Below are positions 8,442 through 17,447 of a stretch of 53,717 nt of DNA, piece by piece. The DNA is from JASFYU01 sp045046905. Its GTDB lineage: Bacteria > Bacteroidota > Bacteroidia > Flavobacteriales > Flavobacteriaceae. Location of the stretch: contig JASFYU010000047.1 in the NCBI GenBank assembly GCA_045046905.1, positions 1 to 53,717 of the forward strand. Direction: 5' to 3'. Position numbers and translations under genes: made by a program. Under the pieces are notes generated by a model. The model ran no database searches and had not been told where the DNA came from. It saw only the letters and a list, made by a program, of their open reading frames with translations. Every line of letters starts with the position of its first letter. The stretch's first letter is position 1.

Positions 8442-9779
8442 TTAATTATTAATCTCTAAAGCTTCATCGGTAGGTCTACCATGTTTAATAAAATCAATGA
8501 TATATAGAACTATACCTGTAGTGAATAAGGTTGCACATATTATTAAAATGTAAAAATGTACTTCTACCATTTCTTGAACTTCCATAAATTCCATTTTCAT
8601 AATCCGTTCTAAATATACTTGAGCAACACCCGCAACACCAAAGGCAATAGTCATACCTACCATACCTACATTCGAGAACCAAAAAGCCATTCTTCCTCTA
8701 GAACTGTCATATAGTTTTCTACCAGTCATATTTGGCAATGAATAACTAATAATGGCTAAAACAATCATTGCATAAGCTCCCCAGAAAGCCAAGTGAGCAT
8801 GCATTGCTGTCACTAAAGTGCCGTGTGTGTATAAATTTGTTTGTGGCAAAGTGTGAGCAAAGCCTAATAATCCTGCTCCAACAAACGATACAATTGCCGC
8901 ACCTAATGTCCAGTATAATGCTAATTTATTGGGGTGTTTTTTCTCCCCTTTTCGATACATATTCACAGCAAATAATGCCATTGCCAAGAATGCTAAAGGC
9001 TCTAAAGCTGAGAATATTCCACCAACGATTAACCAAATTTTATTTACACCAATGTAATAATAATGATGGCCTGTTCCTAAAACTCCAGATAAGAATGTTA
9101 AACCAACTATTACATACAGCCATTTCTCAATAACTTCTCTATCAACACCTGTTAATTTAATTAATAAGAATGATAAAATACCTCCCATAATTAATTCCCA
9201 AACACCTTCAACCCAAAGGTGAACAACCCACCATCTGAAGAAAGAATCTGTAACCTGACTATCAAAAGGTATCATACCAGGAAGATATAATAGCGCTGCA
9301 AAGAAAAGACCCATTGTGAGTACTAATGCTGTTGTAGTTCGTCGTTTTCCTTTATATAAAGTCATTAAAATAATATATAAAAAGAGTAATACATTAATGA
9401 CCACTAAATAATCGAGTCCTCTTGGTATTTCGAGAAATTTACGACCTTCCCAAATATTAAAGTGAAAACCAATTATTGCCGCAACACCAACTAATGCTAA
9501 AGAAATTAGTTGAATATAGGCTAATTTTACACTAAATAATTCTATTTGTGCTTCTTCGGGAATAATATAATAAGCTGCTCCCATAAAACCAGATAGTAAC
9601 CAAACTACCAATAAATTAAGGTGAACTGCTTTTGCGGTGTTAAACGGAATAAACTCGTGCAGACCATCAAAGCCGGCATGAGCAAAGCCCATAATAAACC
9701 CATATACTAATTGTAATACGAATAGTGCCATTGATAATGCAAAAAACCAATAGGCTACTTTTTGTGATTTATATTTCAT
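8442..9779 (-). CDS. norB: Nitric oxide reductase subunit B (cNor catalytic subunit)
   Basis: 445 residues, almost entirely transmembrane helices, the usual length for cNor NorB (qNor is about 750). Conserved haem/Fe histidine regions are visible: HLNLLVVWLLSGFMG near the N-terminus, WWVVHLWVEGVWELIMGG, GHHYYYIGVNKIW and MHAHLAFWGAYAM. It reduces two NO to N2O at a haem b3/non-haem iron site in the inner membrane with electrons from NorC. It follows norC by 11 bp and is followed by nirK. The operon has norQ, norD and norE for activation, as expected of a cNor. Confidence 0.96.
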   Translation of the reverse strand: MKYKSQKVAYWFFALSMALFVLQLVYGFIMGFAHAGFDGLHEFIPFNTAKAVHLNLLVVWLLSGFMGAAYYIIPEEAQIELFSVKLAYIQLISLALVGVAAIIGFHFNIWEGRKFLEIPRGLDYLVVINVLLFLYIILMTLYKGKRRTTTALVLTMGLFFAALLYLPGMIPFDSQVTDSFFRWWVVHLWVEGVWELIMGGILSFLLIKLTGVDREVIEKWLYVIVGLTFLSGVLGTGHHYYYIGVNKIWLIVGGIFSALEPLAFLAMALFAVNMYRKGEKKHPNKLALYWTLGAAIVSFVGAGLLGFAHTLPQTNLYTHGTLVTAMHAHLAFWGAYAMIVLAIISYSLPNMTGRKLYDSSRGRMAFWFSNVGMVGMTIAFGVAGVAQVYLERIMKMEFMEVQEMVEVHFYILIICATLFTTGIVLYIIDFIKHGRPTDEALEINN

Positions 9780-9790
9780 TCTGTTTTAGT

Positions 9791-10264
9791 TTAGTTGTTT
9801 TTTTTTGATAAAGGGGATATTGTTCTATCTACACCGACGACTTCTCCAAATCCGTTTAAATCAATTTCTCCTATCCAGTTAAAAAAGGCAACAACATCTT
9901 CCGCCTCTTGTTCGCTCATTTCATAAGCAACCATTTTTCTTCCATTTGGCTGCCAAGGCACAGGAGACATTAAAATACTTTTGATGACTTCCTCTCCGGA
10001 CCCATCATACTTAGCATTTAGCCGATCTACTACTTTGGTCAGTTCTGGAGCATAATAGCCCCCTTCACCTAAAAGCGTATGACAGCCCATACAATTATTG
10101 GATTCCCAAATCTTTTTTCCGCGTACTACCGATTCAGTAATATTTTCGTGGTTTGTCTGATCCTGCCCTTTACCCAAAGAATAGATGGTCAATCCTATAA
10201 ACGCAAGGAATGTAACCATTGTTCCCCCAAGAAAGAAGGCGCGTGCCTGTTTTTTTGATAACAT
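9791..10264 (-). CDS. norC: Nitric oxide reductase subunit C (membrane-anchored cytochrome c)
   Basis: 157 residues with one N-terminal membrane anchor (FFLGGTMVTFLAFIGLTIY, about 10-28) and one haem c site, CMGCH at residues 58-62, in the family context LLGEGGYYAPELT. A C-terminal methionine region (GRKMVAYEMSEQEAEDV) fits the axial ligand. NorC accepts electrons in the periplasm and passes them to NorB. It is the first gene of the nir/nor transcript, with a well-defined regulated promoter upstream (10315-10357). Confidence 0.96.
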   Translation of the reverse strand: MLSKKQARAFFLGGTMVTFLAFIGLTIYSLGKGQDQTNHENITESVVRGKKIWESNNCMGCHTLLGEGGYYAPELTKVVDRLNAKYDGSGEEVIKSILMSPVPWQPNGRKMVAYEMSEQEAEDVVAFFNWIGEIDLNGFGEVVGVDRTISPLSKKNN

Positions 10265-10314
10265 GTTGGTTGAAATTTTAATTATTATTTTAAGACTTTT
10301 TTGTCTTTAAACGT

Positions 10315-10357
10315 CAAAAATATGCCTAGACTTCTTTGTAGAATATGATATTTGTCA
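10315..10357 (-). promoter_or_regulatory. norC promoter with CRP/FNR-type palindrome
   Basis: On the minus strand the -7 box reads TATTTTTG (10322-10315), a perfect match to the Bacteroidota TAnnTTTG. The palindrome TGATATTTGTCA (plus strand 10346-10357; flanked by AATA and TAAA) is centred at 10351.5, 36.5 nt upstream of the last base of the box. With a start about 5 nt below the box, the centre falls at -41.5, the class II activator position. The same spacing is seen at the nos and hemN promoters. The remaining part of the 10265-10545 gap shows no gene. Confidence 0.75.
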
Positions 10358-10545
10358 TAAATCAAAAAAAACAACAAAATAAGAAATAAAAACTATAAAC
10401 ATAGTGATGAGAAAAACAGAAAGGAGCGCTGAATATTAGGGGCCAAGACGGGCAAGCATCAATCGATTTACTGTGAACAGTTGGCAGCCCACAGCGTACG
10501 TACAACCCATCAAAAAAAAAGATTCTTAATTCAGGTTACTAAGAG

Positions 10546-11328
10546 CTAGAAATCTTTTCGTTTTGACTTATAGGCCAACCTCCATATGGGCAAGACTGTC
10601 CATACAAACAATACCACAATAGAAAGGATCAATCCAAAATCAGTGCCAAAGAATTTTTTAAACACAGCTCCCGTATACCCCAATAGGGCCGAAATATCGA
10701 GTTTTAAAAGAATAAGAATCCTCGACAAATCAATAGGATTGAACATACTTGCTAGCAATGAGAACTTGTCCAAGGGGTATTCCTCAAAAACAATGAGCGA
10801 CAATAAAAACAGCCCATCGTAAATTACGGCCAAAAATAGCCACAGCAACACGGCATAACCAAAGCCCTTAATTTTATTCTCATTAGACAGTGCAATATTA
10901 AATGCAAGTGCCGTAAAAATGAAGGTTAAAAAAGCTCCTGTGACCAATAGTAAGGTAAAATTCCAAATGGCATCGCTCATAAAAAGCCCGTAAAGCAAAA
11001 AGGGAATCCCCAAGCCCAATACCAAGCTCATGGTCAAGGAGCTAGCCACTCCAAGATATTGCCCCAAAAAGATAGAAGATCGCTTTAAGGGCTGCGCCAA
11101 CAATAGCTCAGTAAATTCTTTGGAATTATAGAAATACATAACCCCAAAAATGGTTCCGATTAGGGGCACCAAAACAATAATAACATTCATCAATGTTATA
11201 ACCGCTTTGGAGAGATCATTGTTTAAAAACAACAGTACAAAGCCTAATGCCAAGTAGAATAAAAAATATACGTAGCTCCAACGGCTACGCATAAGGTCAT
11301 AAAAACTGTATTTTAATATCTTAAACAT
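10546..11328 (-). CDS. nosY: NosY-type ABC transporter permease
   Basis: About 260 residues with six hydrophobic segments, e.g. YVYFLFYLALGFVLLFLN, VIIVLVPLIGTIFGVMYF and LSIVVLFVWTVLPIWRLAY. This is the ABC-2 permease of the NosDFY complex that supports assembly of the CuZ cluster of nitrous oxide reductase. I chose the ATG at 11328 (MFKILKYSFYDLMRSRW), which overlaps the nosF stop by 8 bp; an upstream ATG at 11367 would add 13 residues lying inside nosF. It is the last gene of the nos transcript. Confidence 0.9.
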   Translation of the reverse strand: MFKILKYSFYDLMRSRWSYVYFLFYLALGFVLLFLNNDLSKAVITLMNVIIVLVPLIGTIFGVMYFYNSKEFTELLLAQPLKRSSIFLGQYLGVASSLTMSLVLGLGIPFLLYGLFMSDAIWNFTLLLVTGAFLTFIFTALAFNIALSNENKIKGFGYAVLLWLFLAVIYDGLFLLSLIVFEEYPLDKFSLLASMFNPIDLSRILILLKLDISALLGYTGAVFKKFFGTDFGLILSIVVLFVWTVLPIWRLAYKSKRKDF

Positions 11329-12031
11329 CGATTTTTCGGATTGAAATGGTTGCAATGGCATGTTCAAAATCGGTCTGGCCGGTCTTGACCATCAGTTCCT
11401 TGATACTTCCTTTGAAATAAATTTTTCCTTCGAGCAAATACACGATCTCATCTGCTACTTCTTCTACAAACTGCATAATATGTGATGTAATCAATATGGT
11501 CTTACCCTTCGCTTTTTCTTGTTGGATCAGCTCCTTTAACCGTATCAAGGAAGCAGGATCAAGCCCAGTGGTAGGTTCGTCTAAAATAATCAACGGACAA
11601 TCGAACATAAAGCACAGTACAATATTCACTTTCTGCTTGGTGCCCCCAGAAAGAGTGCTCAATTTTTTATTGAGAAAGGGTTCGAGTTCAAATAGACGAA
11701 TTAGTTTCTCTTCATCACTAGGTTTTTGCCTCAGATCCTTAATCATACGAATCAACTCCTTCACCTTGAGGTTTCCAGGAAAATTTGCTATCTGTGGCAG
11801 ATAATCGATTTCTTGCCTGTATTTCCACCTATTTTTAACCGTATTATCCAATACCGAAATACGCCCTTTATTAGGAATAACCATGCCCAAAATACATTTA
11901 ATAAGTGTGGTCTTGCCCGAACCATTAGGTCCGAGAACAGCAAAAATACCCCCACTTTTAATGCTTAGGTCTACCCCTGAAAGTACTTGGTTCTTACCAA
12001 ATTTTTTATGTATATTTTGTATTTCGATCAT
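11321..12031 (-). CDS. nosF: NosF-type ABC transporter ATPase
   Basis: 236 residues with Walker A GPNGSGKTT (34-42), signature LSGGTKQK, Walker B LIILDEPTTGLD and the switch histidine in ITSHIMQFVEEV. It energises the NosDFY complex used for copper-sulfur cluster assembly in NosZ. The context is nosD (65 bp upstream) and nosY (overlapping downstream), which distinguishes it from a generic ABC ATPase. Length is normal. Confidence 0.93.
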   Translation of the reverse strand: MIEIQNIHKKFGKNQVLSGVDLSIKSGGIFAVLGPNGSGKTTLIKCILGMVIPNKGRISVLDNTVKNRWKYRQEIDYLPQIANFPGNLKVKELIRMIKDLRQKPSDEEKLIRLFELEPFLNKKLSTLSGGTKQKVNIVLCFMFDCPLIILDEPTTGLDPASLIRLKELIQQEKAKGKTILITSHIMQFVEEVADEIVYLLEGKIYFKGSIKELMVKTGQTDFEHAIATISIRKIDV

Positions 12032-12096
12032 ATTTGTTTTAATCTACGGAAAAAAGAATCCAGAACCATGGCGCTATCTTCTAATACCACTTTAAA

Positions 12097-13353
12097 TCAT
12101 TTTCGCCTTTTCATCAAAGGGTTTTCATCCATCAATTTATCAGGCGTAAAAACGGGGGAGACTTTCTCCGAGAAATCAATAATATCCATAAACAGACTAC
12201 GCAACAATACTATGGTTTCTGGGCTTCGGTTTACGATATAGGAAAATAGTTTTACAGGCCGATAGGGCACATCGCCGATGCCATCCTTATCTAAATCGTA
12301 ACCTGTATAGCTGCTCCAATAATTGCGTTCGAACACGTTATCATTCAATTTGCTGTTATAGGAAATATCGAAAGAATTGTACAAAAAATTGTTGTTGATA
12401 AACGAATTTGTATAACATGCCCCTCTAACCTTTACGGCCCAGCCGTTATTCACAAAATCATTGTTCTTGAACTGTATTCGATTTGAACCTTCGATATTGA
12501 TACCGATAGTGTTTTCCTCAAAAGTATTGCCACTAATGTCAGCGTCATTGATTTCTTTCAACAGTAAACCAAAAGAGGCCGTACCCCAATTCTTTCTAAA
12601 GATATTGTTCGTCATTTTTATTTTTTTAGAAAACATCACCGCCACTCCTGCCCCATTATTCTCAAAGGTATTGTTCGTATAGACATCATCGTCTGAGAAC
12701 ATAAAATGTAAACCATAGCGTACGTTGTCAGAACTAATATTATTATTGATAGTAATATTGTCCGAAAATTCAAGATAAATACCATCTCTTACGTGCTGTA
12801 CAATGTTCTGCTCCACTTCGATATTCTGACAGTACCACAATTGAATGCCATTGCCTGAATTAAATTCTTCTACGGCGTCACCTACTATTTTGTTGTGATA
12901 CACTCTTCCATTCTTGGATTTCTCTAGATAGATACCAAAAAATAATTTTTCGAGCACCACATTCTGAATCAAAAAATTCTTGCTCTTTACAACGCGGATC
13001 GCCGCATAATCCGAGGTATAACTTGTACCTACATTGATAATGAAGAGTCCGTCTATGGTTACATTATCCGAAACAATTGTTATAATCTCACCCTTATCCT
13101 CACCATCAATTATGGGGTAATCCTCGCCCAAGAGGGTCAAGGGTTTATCAATAACGATATTGTATTCCTTATACCTTCCTTTTTTTATAAGAAGTGTATC
13201 AAAAGGAGACGCAAGTGCAACACCTTCCTTTATAGTCTTTACATCACAAGACTCACATATAGTAATCCGATCTTCTGCCCAGACATTCCATAGCCCAGAA
13301 AACAAAAGAAGAAGACATATAATAGTCCTTATGTTTGTCTTTGTATATTTCAT
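12097..13353 (-). CDS. nosD: NosD, periplasmic right-handed beta-helix protein
   Basis: 418 residues with a Sec signal peptide (TIICLLLLFSGLWNVWAED). A series of parallel beta-helix repeats follows, rich in N-N-x-(I/V/F) turns (VTIDGLFIINVG, GRVYHNKIVGDAV, ITINNNISSDNVRYGLHF, VYTNNTFENNGAGVAVMF), and then the NosD-type LNDNVFERNYWSSYTGYDLDKDGIGD. NosD brings the copper-sulfur donor to NosZ with the NosF/NosY transporter. Its ATG overlaps the terminal TGA of the broken CopD-like gene upstream (ATGA), a trace of former translational coupling. Confidence 0.95.
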   Translation of the reverse strand: MKYTKTNIRTIICLLLLFSGLWNVWAEDRITICESCDVKTIKEGVALASPFDTLLIKKGRYKEYNIVIDKPLTLLGEDYPIIDGEDKGEIITIVSDNVTIDGLFIINVGTSYTSDYAAIRVVKSKNFLIQNVVLEKLFFGIYLEKSKNGRVYHNKIVGDAVEEFNSGNGIQLWYCQNIEVEQNIVQHVRDGIYLEFSDNITINNNISSDNVRYGLHFMFSDDDVYTNNTFENNGAGVAVMFSKKIKMTNNIFRKNWGTASFGLLLKEINDADISGNTFEENTIGINIEGSNRIQFKNNDFVNNGWAVKVRGACYTNSFINNNFLYNSFDISYNSKLNDNVFERNYWSSYTGYDLDKDGIGDVPYRPVKLFSYIVNRSPETIVLLRSLFMDIIDFSEKVSPVFTPDKLMDENPLMKRRK

Positions 13354-13786
13354 AATATTCCTCCGCTTCTCATACTAAACCCACCTAAAACAAATAGAAT
13401 AGAAGTAATAGTTACCCCAATAATGTAAATTATCAGCAATTTTAATTTCTTTTTGGCAATCAAAAAAACAAGCCTATACCACCAAACAAATGGTTATTAA
13501 TAATAAACCGAACTTCACCATACTATGCCAGGTATAATGGTTTTGATATTGAACTAAAAAACTCAGGGGAATAAACTGTTGTCATATATACCCCACTAAT
13601 AACCAACACTAGCAGGGCAGGCATTCCGATGCGTTCGTATCTGGATTCAAAAGATGCAATAATCTCAAAATCATTGTTTTTTATAGCCGCGGGGAGATAA
13701 GCAAACGATAAAATAATATGGCCCCCTGTCCAAATTGTCACTGCCAAGATATGTAATAGTATAATCTCTTTTAAAAACATGGTCAT
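13350..13786 (-). pseudogene. CopD-like membrane protein, broken by two frameshifts
   Basis: The N-terminal frame (start at 13786, MTMFLKEIILLHILAVTIWTG) has three hydrophobic stretches and stops after 87 residues. Two further frames continue the same protein: first HYTWHSMVKFGLLLITICLVV (from about 13539), then YRLVFLIAKKKLKLL and SILFVLGGFSMRSGGIL (from about 13478), ending at TGA 13352-13350 overlapping the nosD start. All three pieces read as one roughly 145-residue, four-helix CopD/DUF2269-like membrane protein with two non-compensating frame changes near 13538 and 13478. Either the gene is decaying or the assembly contains errors. In intact form it would be a nos-cluster membrane protein, possibly copper related. 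Confidence 0.75.
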
Positions 13787-13900
13787 TCAAAAATTAATAC
13801 CAAATTAACTATAAAATGTCATCAAAACACTGCTAAAACATAGTAACAACAAGACACAAGAAGAATGTACAAACTATTTATATCGATTTCATAGTTTTAA

Positions 13901-14194
13901 CTATCTAATAATCAAAAATTTGGAATTTTCATTCGCCTTTACCCAATGCGGCACTTCCTTGGGGAAACTAAAATTTTGATATTTCTTTAGATGGAAAGGT
14001 TCTTGGTTAATATGGAAAATAATATCCCCTTCCAAAACAATCAATTGTGCGTCAGTGGGCGAAGTATGCTCAGGAAATACAGCGTCTTTTTCAAGACTGA
14101 TGCTTAGAATTTCCAAGGCATCGGTCTTTGCCAATTTTTGCACTTTCAGTTTTTCAAAGGGCTGAGATTTTATAATATCGTGTATTTGGTACAT
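13901..14194 (-). CDS. Small cupin-domain protein
   Basis: 97 residues with a cupin-like single beta-barrel: ILSISLEKDAVFPEHTSPTDAQLIVLEG, then DIIFHINQEPFHLKKYQNFSFPKEVPHWVKA. Conserved histidines (EHTSPTDA, PHWV) could bind a metal. There is no signal peptide, so it is probably cytoplasmic. It begins 3 bp after the nosL stop, inside the nos transcript. Function unknown; a redox or NO-related sensory or protective role can only be guessed from context. Confidence 0.75.
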   Translation of the reverse strand: MYQIHDIIKSQPFEKLKVQKLAKTDALEILSISLEKDAVFPEHTSPTDAQLIVLEGDIIFHINQEPFHLKKYQNFSFPKEVPHWVKANENSKFLIIR

Positions 14195-14197
14195 TTT

Positions 14198-14638
14198 CTA
14201 TTTATTAAAACGGTTCAACAGTTCATTCCACATATACAATTCACCACCATGCTGTAATTTAATTTTTTCACCTTCCTCTTTGTCTTGAAAAGCACTTAGG
14301 AATTCACCCATAGGGCTCGGAATCTTTTCACTTATCAAATATGTGGCGTTCCTTGCATCTATTAGTTCTCCGGGTCGCTTGTAATCATTCACCAAGAACA
14401 AGGCCACCTCGGCAGCATCAATATCCTTTAAATGGTTCATCATACATTCTATCGCATCGAATGTAAAGACTTTTCCCTTGGTCGTAACAATTTGCGCCGC
14501 ATGTTGCCTATCTACAATGGTCATGCTGCAATAATGGCATCCATCGGAACCATATTCAATGGCTTTTGGATTTATATTGCAGGCAGTCACGGACAATACC
14601 ATCAAAACAAGAATCGGAAAGTAGCTATGAAGGTTCAT
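14198..14638 (-). CDS. nosL: NosL copper-binding lipoprotein
   Basis: 146 residues. The lipobox ends at Cys20 (SVTAC), and the copper-binding NosL signature sits at C34-x2-C37-x-M39 (GCHYCSM), followed by FDAIECMMNHL. NosL is an outer- or inner-membrane-anchored copper(I) chaperone that helps metallate NosZ. It lies 2 bp after the membrane protein gene and 3 bp before the cupin gene. Length matches the family. Confidence 0.93.
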   Translation of the reverse strand: MNLHSYFPILVLMVLSVTACNINPKAIEYGSDGCHYCSMTIVDRQHAAQIVTTKGKVFTFDAIECMMNHLKDIDAAEVALFLVNDYKRPGELIDARNATYLISEKIPSPMGEFLSAFQDKEEGEKIKLQHGGELYMWNELLNRFNK

Positions 14639-14640
14639 AC

Positions 14641-15237
14641 TTATGCTTTTATAAGGTTCTTTTCCTTTTTTCCGAAGATATAGGCAAGGAGGCCAAATCC
14701 AATACCAACAGCAAGGAAATAGGCACCCAATTTCGGATAGGAATGCGCCCTGAAGTTCAGGATATCCCTAGAACCAAAAAGCGGTGGCTGAAAGCCCATT
14801 TGAGAGCCATCAGGATTGGTGAACTTCATAATAGCCTTAGGATCTAGGTTATGCCCATAATCATGTTCCCATAAATAAAAATCATATAAACCGGCAGAGC
14901 TGACCAAGACCATCATGATAAACCAATACAAGTACCACTTATGGTTGGCCTTGAAAGCTATAATCAGACCAATAATGGTAGTGGTTATAATACCGATCGG
15001 AAATATTTTAAATTCTGGTATGGCATCGGGAATATATTTCATGCCCACATAGTGGTTCATTAAATTAATATTCTTGATATCATGTGGATTCGCATCTGCG
15101 AAATCATTGATATAAATATCCATTCCTAAGGGCGTAGGATATTGTGGCGCTTCTAATGTAATATTCCATAGTGGAAAAAGAAAGAGCATCAAAGGCAATA
15201 AAGCCCCAACTAGCATTATGATTTTTGATTTTTTCAT
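14641..15237 (-). CDS. Conserved nos-cluster membrane protein (possible NosB equivalent)
   Basis: 198 residues with four hydrophobic segments: IIMLVGALLPLMLFLFPLW, IIGLIIAFKA with adjoining residues, YLYWFIMMVLVSSAGLY and YFLAVGIGFGLLAYIFG. The loop between helices 1 and 2 is rich in aromatics and Asp/Asn. I do not recognise a named domain. In clade II nos clusters a membrane protein called NosB often follows nosZ; position and topology fit, but homology to NosB is not established here. It is the first gene after the nosZ terminator and repeat, and 2 bp before nosL. Confidence 0.7.
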   Translation of the reverse strand: MKKSKIIMLVGALLPLMLFLFPLWNITLEAPQYPTPLGMDIYINDFADANPHDIKNINLMNHYVGMKYIPDAIPEFKIFPIGIITTTIIGLIIAFKANHKWYLYWFIMMVLVSSAGLYDFYLWEHDYGHNLDPKAIMKFTNPDGSQMGFQPPLFGSRDILNFRAHSYPKLGAYFLAVGIGFGLLAYIFGKKEKNLIKA

Positions 15238-15254
15238 TGTAACGAATATTAACT

Positions 15255-15392
15255 TGAATCAACAACCTCGACCTCAGGGCACGAGATATACTTCTGAATA
15301 AACATTTTTTTATTCCGATAGTTATTTATCGGAACGAGGCAAGCCCACCTACCGCAGGCAAGCTCCGGGGAATTAAACCCTCTATGAGGGGT
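15255..15392 (+). repeat. Dispersed intergenic repeat, family A copy 2
   Basis: Between nosZ and the next gene lies a copy with the blocks CAACCTCGACCTCAGGG, a CATTTTTTTATTCCGATAG variant with an ATTTATCGGAACGAGG insert, CCTACCGCAGGCAAG and AAACCCTCTATGAGGGG. Order and plus-strand orientation are the same as in the copies near 2425 and 44735. Confidence 0.8.
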
Positions 15393-15432
15393 AAAAAAAA
15401 AGCGGGAAGGTTTTGAAACACAACCCGCTTTT
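15393..15432 (-). terminator. Intrinsic terminator after nosZ
   Basis: On the minus strand AAAAGCGGG (15432-15424) pairs perfectly over 9 bp with CCCGCTTTT (15406-15398) across a 17-nt loop. The T run continues through 15393 (nine T in all). It lies 27 bp past the nosZ stop. Partial read-through would make nosZ, fasciclin and cytochrome c mRNA more abundant than the assembly genes downstream. Confidence 0.8.
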
Positions 15433-15458
15433 CATTTAAAAAAAGTACGTTTTAAAAA

Positions 15459-17417
15459 TTAATCTTCACCTAGAGACCAAGAAAGCTCTAGTTTAGAATC
15501 TGCTGGAGATACTCTTATATACCCCTGCATTTCTTGGTGTAGTGCTGAACAGAAATCAGTACAATAGAAAGGCCATACACCAACTTGTTTTGGATACCAG
15601 ATAAAGCTTTCGGTTTGACCAGGCATAATCAAAAGCTCAGAGGTATTGGCTCCTATCACAGCTACACCATGGGGAACATCATAATCTTGCTCTAAGTTGG
15701 TGACATGAAAATATACCTTATCACCCACTTTTACACCTTCAATATTATCAGGGTTAAAGTGACTACGAATCATGGTCATATAAATATGAACTTCTTTACC
15801 ATTACGAACTACTTTTACATCTGCATCTGAAGTGGTCGCATATTCATGTTTGTTCTCTGTAAGGCTATAGATTTTTTTGGAATTCTTTTTAATCAAATCT
15901 GCTGGTATACCTGCGGCATAATGCGGTTCTCCAATGGTTGGAAAATCTAATAGCAGTTCCATTTTTTCACCAGTAATATCATACAACTGTGCAGATTGAG
16001 TAACCTCAGGGCCAGTGGGCAGATACCTGTCTTTGGTAATTTTGTTCATGGCCAGTACGTATTTACCAAAAGGTTTTCTAGAATTTCCACCAGGGATCAT
16101 TAGGTGACCTACAGAATAGTAAGTAGGTTTTCTATCGATAACTTCCCAAGTACCCAATTTCCATTTTACAACTTCCGAAGAAATAAAGAAAGTGGTATAG
16201 GCATTTCCTTTACCATCAAATTCAGTATGTAAAGGCCCTAATCCTGGTTGACTAACTACTCCTGCCAACACATCCTCAAACTTTAAAATAGGAATTCCGT
16301 AGGCCTCACCATCGAACTTTTTGGCTTCAATGGCAGCCAACATTTTAGTAAAAGAATGCACCGTTAAATCTGCCGATAATTTACCATTACCTACAATATA
16401 TTCACCTGATGGATCCACATCACAACCATGAGGAGATTTTGGAGTGGGTAAAAAGAATACTGCTCCAGGCACTTCAAGGGGATCGACCACCAAGACTTCT
16501 TTCAACATTGTAGACGTAGCCGTATGCGTTTCTTCACTGTACACATTATGCGCATAATTGGCCGGCATTTTTGTGCCTCCACCATTATTGACATACTCTT
16601 CGATTTTTTTCCAGTTTACGGCTGCAATAAAATCTTTATCATTCTGTGATGCGTTAACTTCTAATAATGTATTAGCCTCTTCGGTATTGTAGGTGGTAAA
16701 GAAGAACCAACCGTGAGATTTTCCTCTTCCAGGATGCGACAAGTCATAATCGAAACCAGGCATCAACAGCTGAAATTTAATCTCCATACCACCATCTTCG
16801 GGGTCAACGCTGATAAAAGAAAGTGCTCCTTTAAAATTTCCTTTATAGTCTTTAATCGGCATATCACGTTGTGGTATCGGAATAGAAAAACGTGTTCCTG
16901 CAACTACATATTCGGTATTCTCGGTTACAAAAGACGAACTGTGGTTACCTGCACTGTTCGGAATCTCTAAAATCTCAGTAGTTTCAAAAGTTGTTAAATC
17001 AATTTTTGCAATTCGAGGTGTATTGTTACCATTGATGAATATCCAACGACCGTCTAATTCTCCATTTGTCTGAGAAATATCAGGGTGGTGAGAATCATCC
17101 CAAGGCACAAAACCATGTGATGTGTTGAGCATAGGCTTGGTTTCCTCATTATACCCGTAAGCTTTCTCAGCATCTTGTGAAAAAACGGGTATCACTTTAA
17201 AAAGTCGTCCAGAAGGTAGTCCGTAAACAGCCAATTGCCCACTAAATCCACCAGAAAGAAAGGCGTAAAATTCGTCATGGTCCCCTGGCGCAACATAGAC
17301 TCTTTCAGCGGCATTCGAAGACAAGGCCCCTCCGCTAGTCTTACTTTTGGGCTGACAACTTGTCAAGACCGTGGCAAGTCCCAAAATGGTCATTACTAAA
17401 TAGTTAAATCGTTTCAT
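15459..17417 (-). CDS. nosZ: Nitrous oxide reductase, clade II (Sec/lipoprotein type)
   Basis: 652 residues. The N-terminus is a lipoprotein signal (ILGLATVLTSC) rather than a Tat signal, which marks clade II (atypical) NosZ. A beta-propeller domain with CuZ histidine motifs (PWDDSHHPD, FVTENTEYVVAG, SPHGCDVDPSGEY, GLGPLHTEFD) is followed by a cupredoxin CuA domain with C-x3-C-x3-H-x2-M (CTDFCSALHQEM, about 619-630). It reduces N2O to N2 outside the inner membrane. It follows the cytochrome c and fasciclin genes, which may donate electrons or aid assembly, and is followed by its own terminator. Confidence 0.97.
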   Translation of the reverse strand: MKRFNYLVMTILGLATVLTSCQPKSKTSGGALSSNAAERVYVAPGDHDEFYAFLSGGFSGQLAVYGLPSGRLFKVIPVFSQDAEKAYGYNEETKPMLNTSHGFVPWDDSHHPDISQTNGELDGRWIFINGNNTPRIAKIDLTTFETTEILEIPNSAGNHSSSFVTENTEYVVAGTRFSIPIPQRDMPIKDYKGNFKGALSFISVDPEDGGMEIKFQLLMPGFDYDLSHPGRGKSHGWFFFTTYNTEEANTLLEVNASQNDKDFIAAVNWKKIEEYVNNGGGTKMPANYAHNVYSEETHTATSTMLKEVLVVDPLEVPGAVFFLPTPKSPHGCDVDPSGEYIVGNGKLSADLTVHSFTKMLAAIEAKKFDGEAYGIPILKFEDVLAGVVSQPGLGPLHTEFDGKGNAYTTFFISSEVVKWKLGTWEVIDRKPTYYSVGHLMIPGGNSRKPFGKYVLAMNKITKDRYLPTGPEVTQSAQLYDITGEKMELLLDFPTIGEPHYAAGIPADLIKKNSKKIYSLTENKHEYATTSDADVKVVRNGKEVHIYMTMIRSHFNPDNIEGVKVGDKVYFHVTNLEQDYDVPHGVAVIGANTSELLIMPGQTESFIWYPKQVGVWPFYCTDFCSALHQEMQGYIRVSPADSKLELSWSLGED

Positions 17418-17447
17418 TTGTTTCTATTTTATTTTTAGTGGTTGTTA

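Noticed and set aside
8768..9133. 121-residue open frame opposite norB
   Set aside because: It lies entirely inside norB on the other strand, has no recognisable domain and follows the codon pattern of norB.
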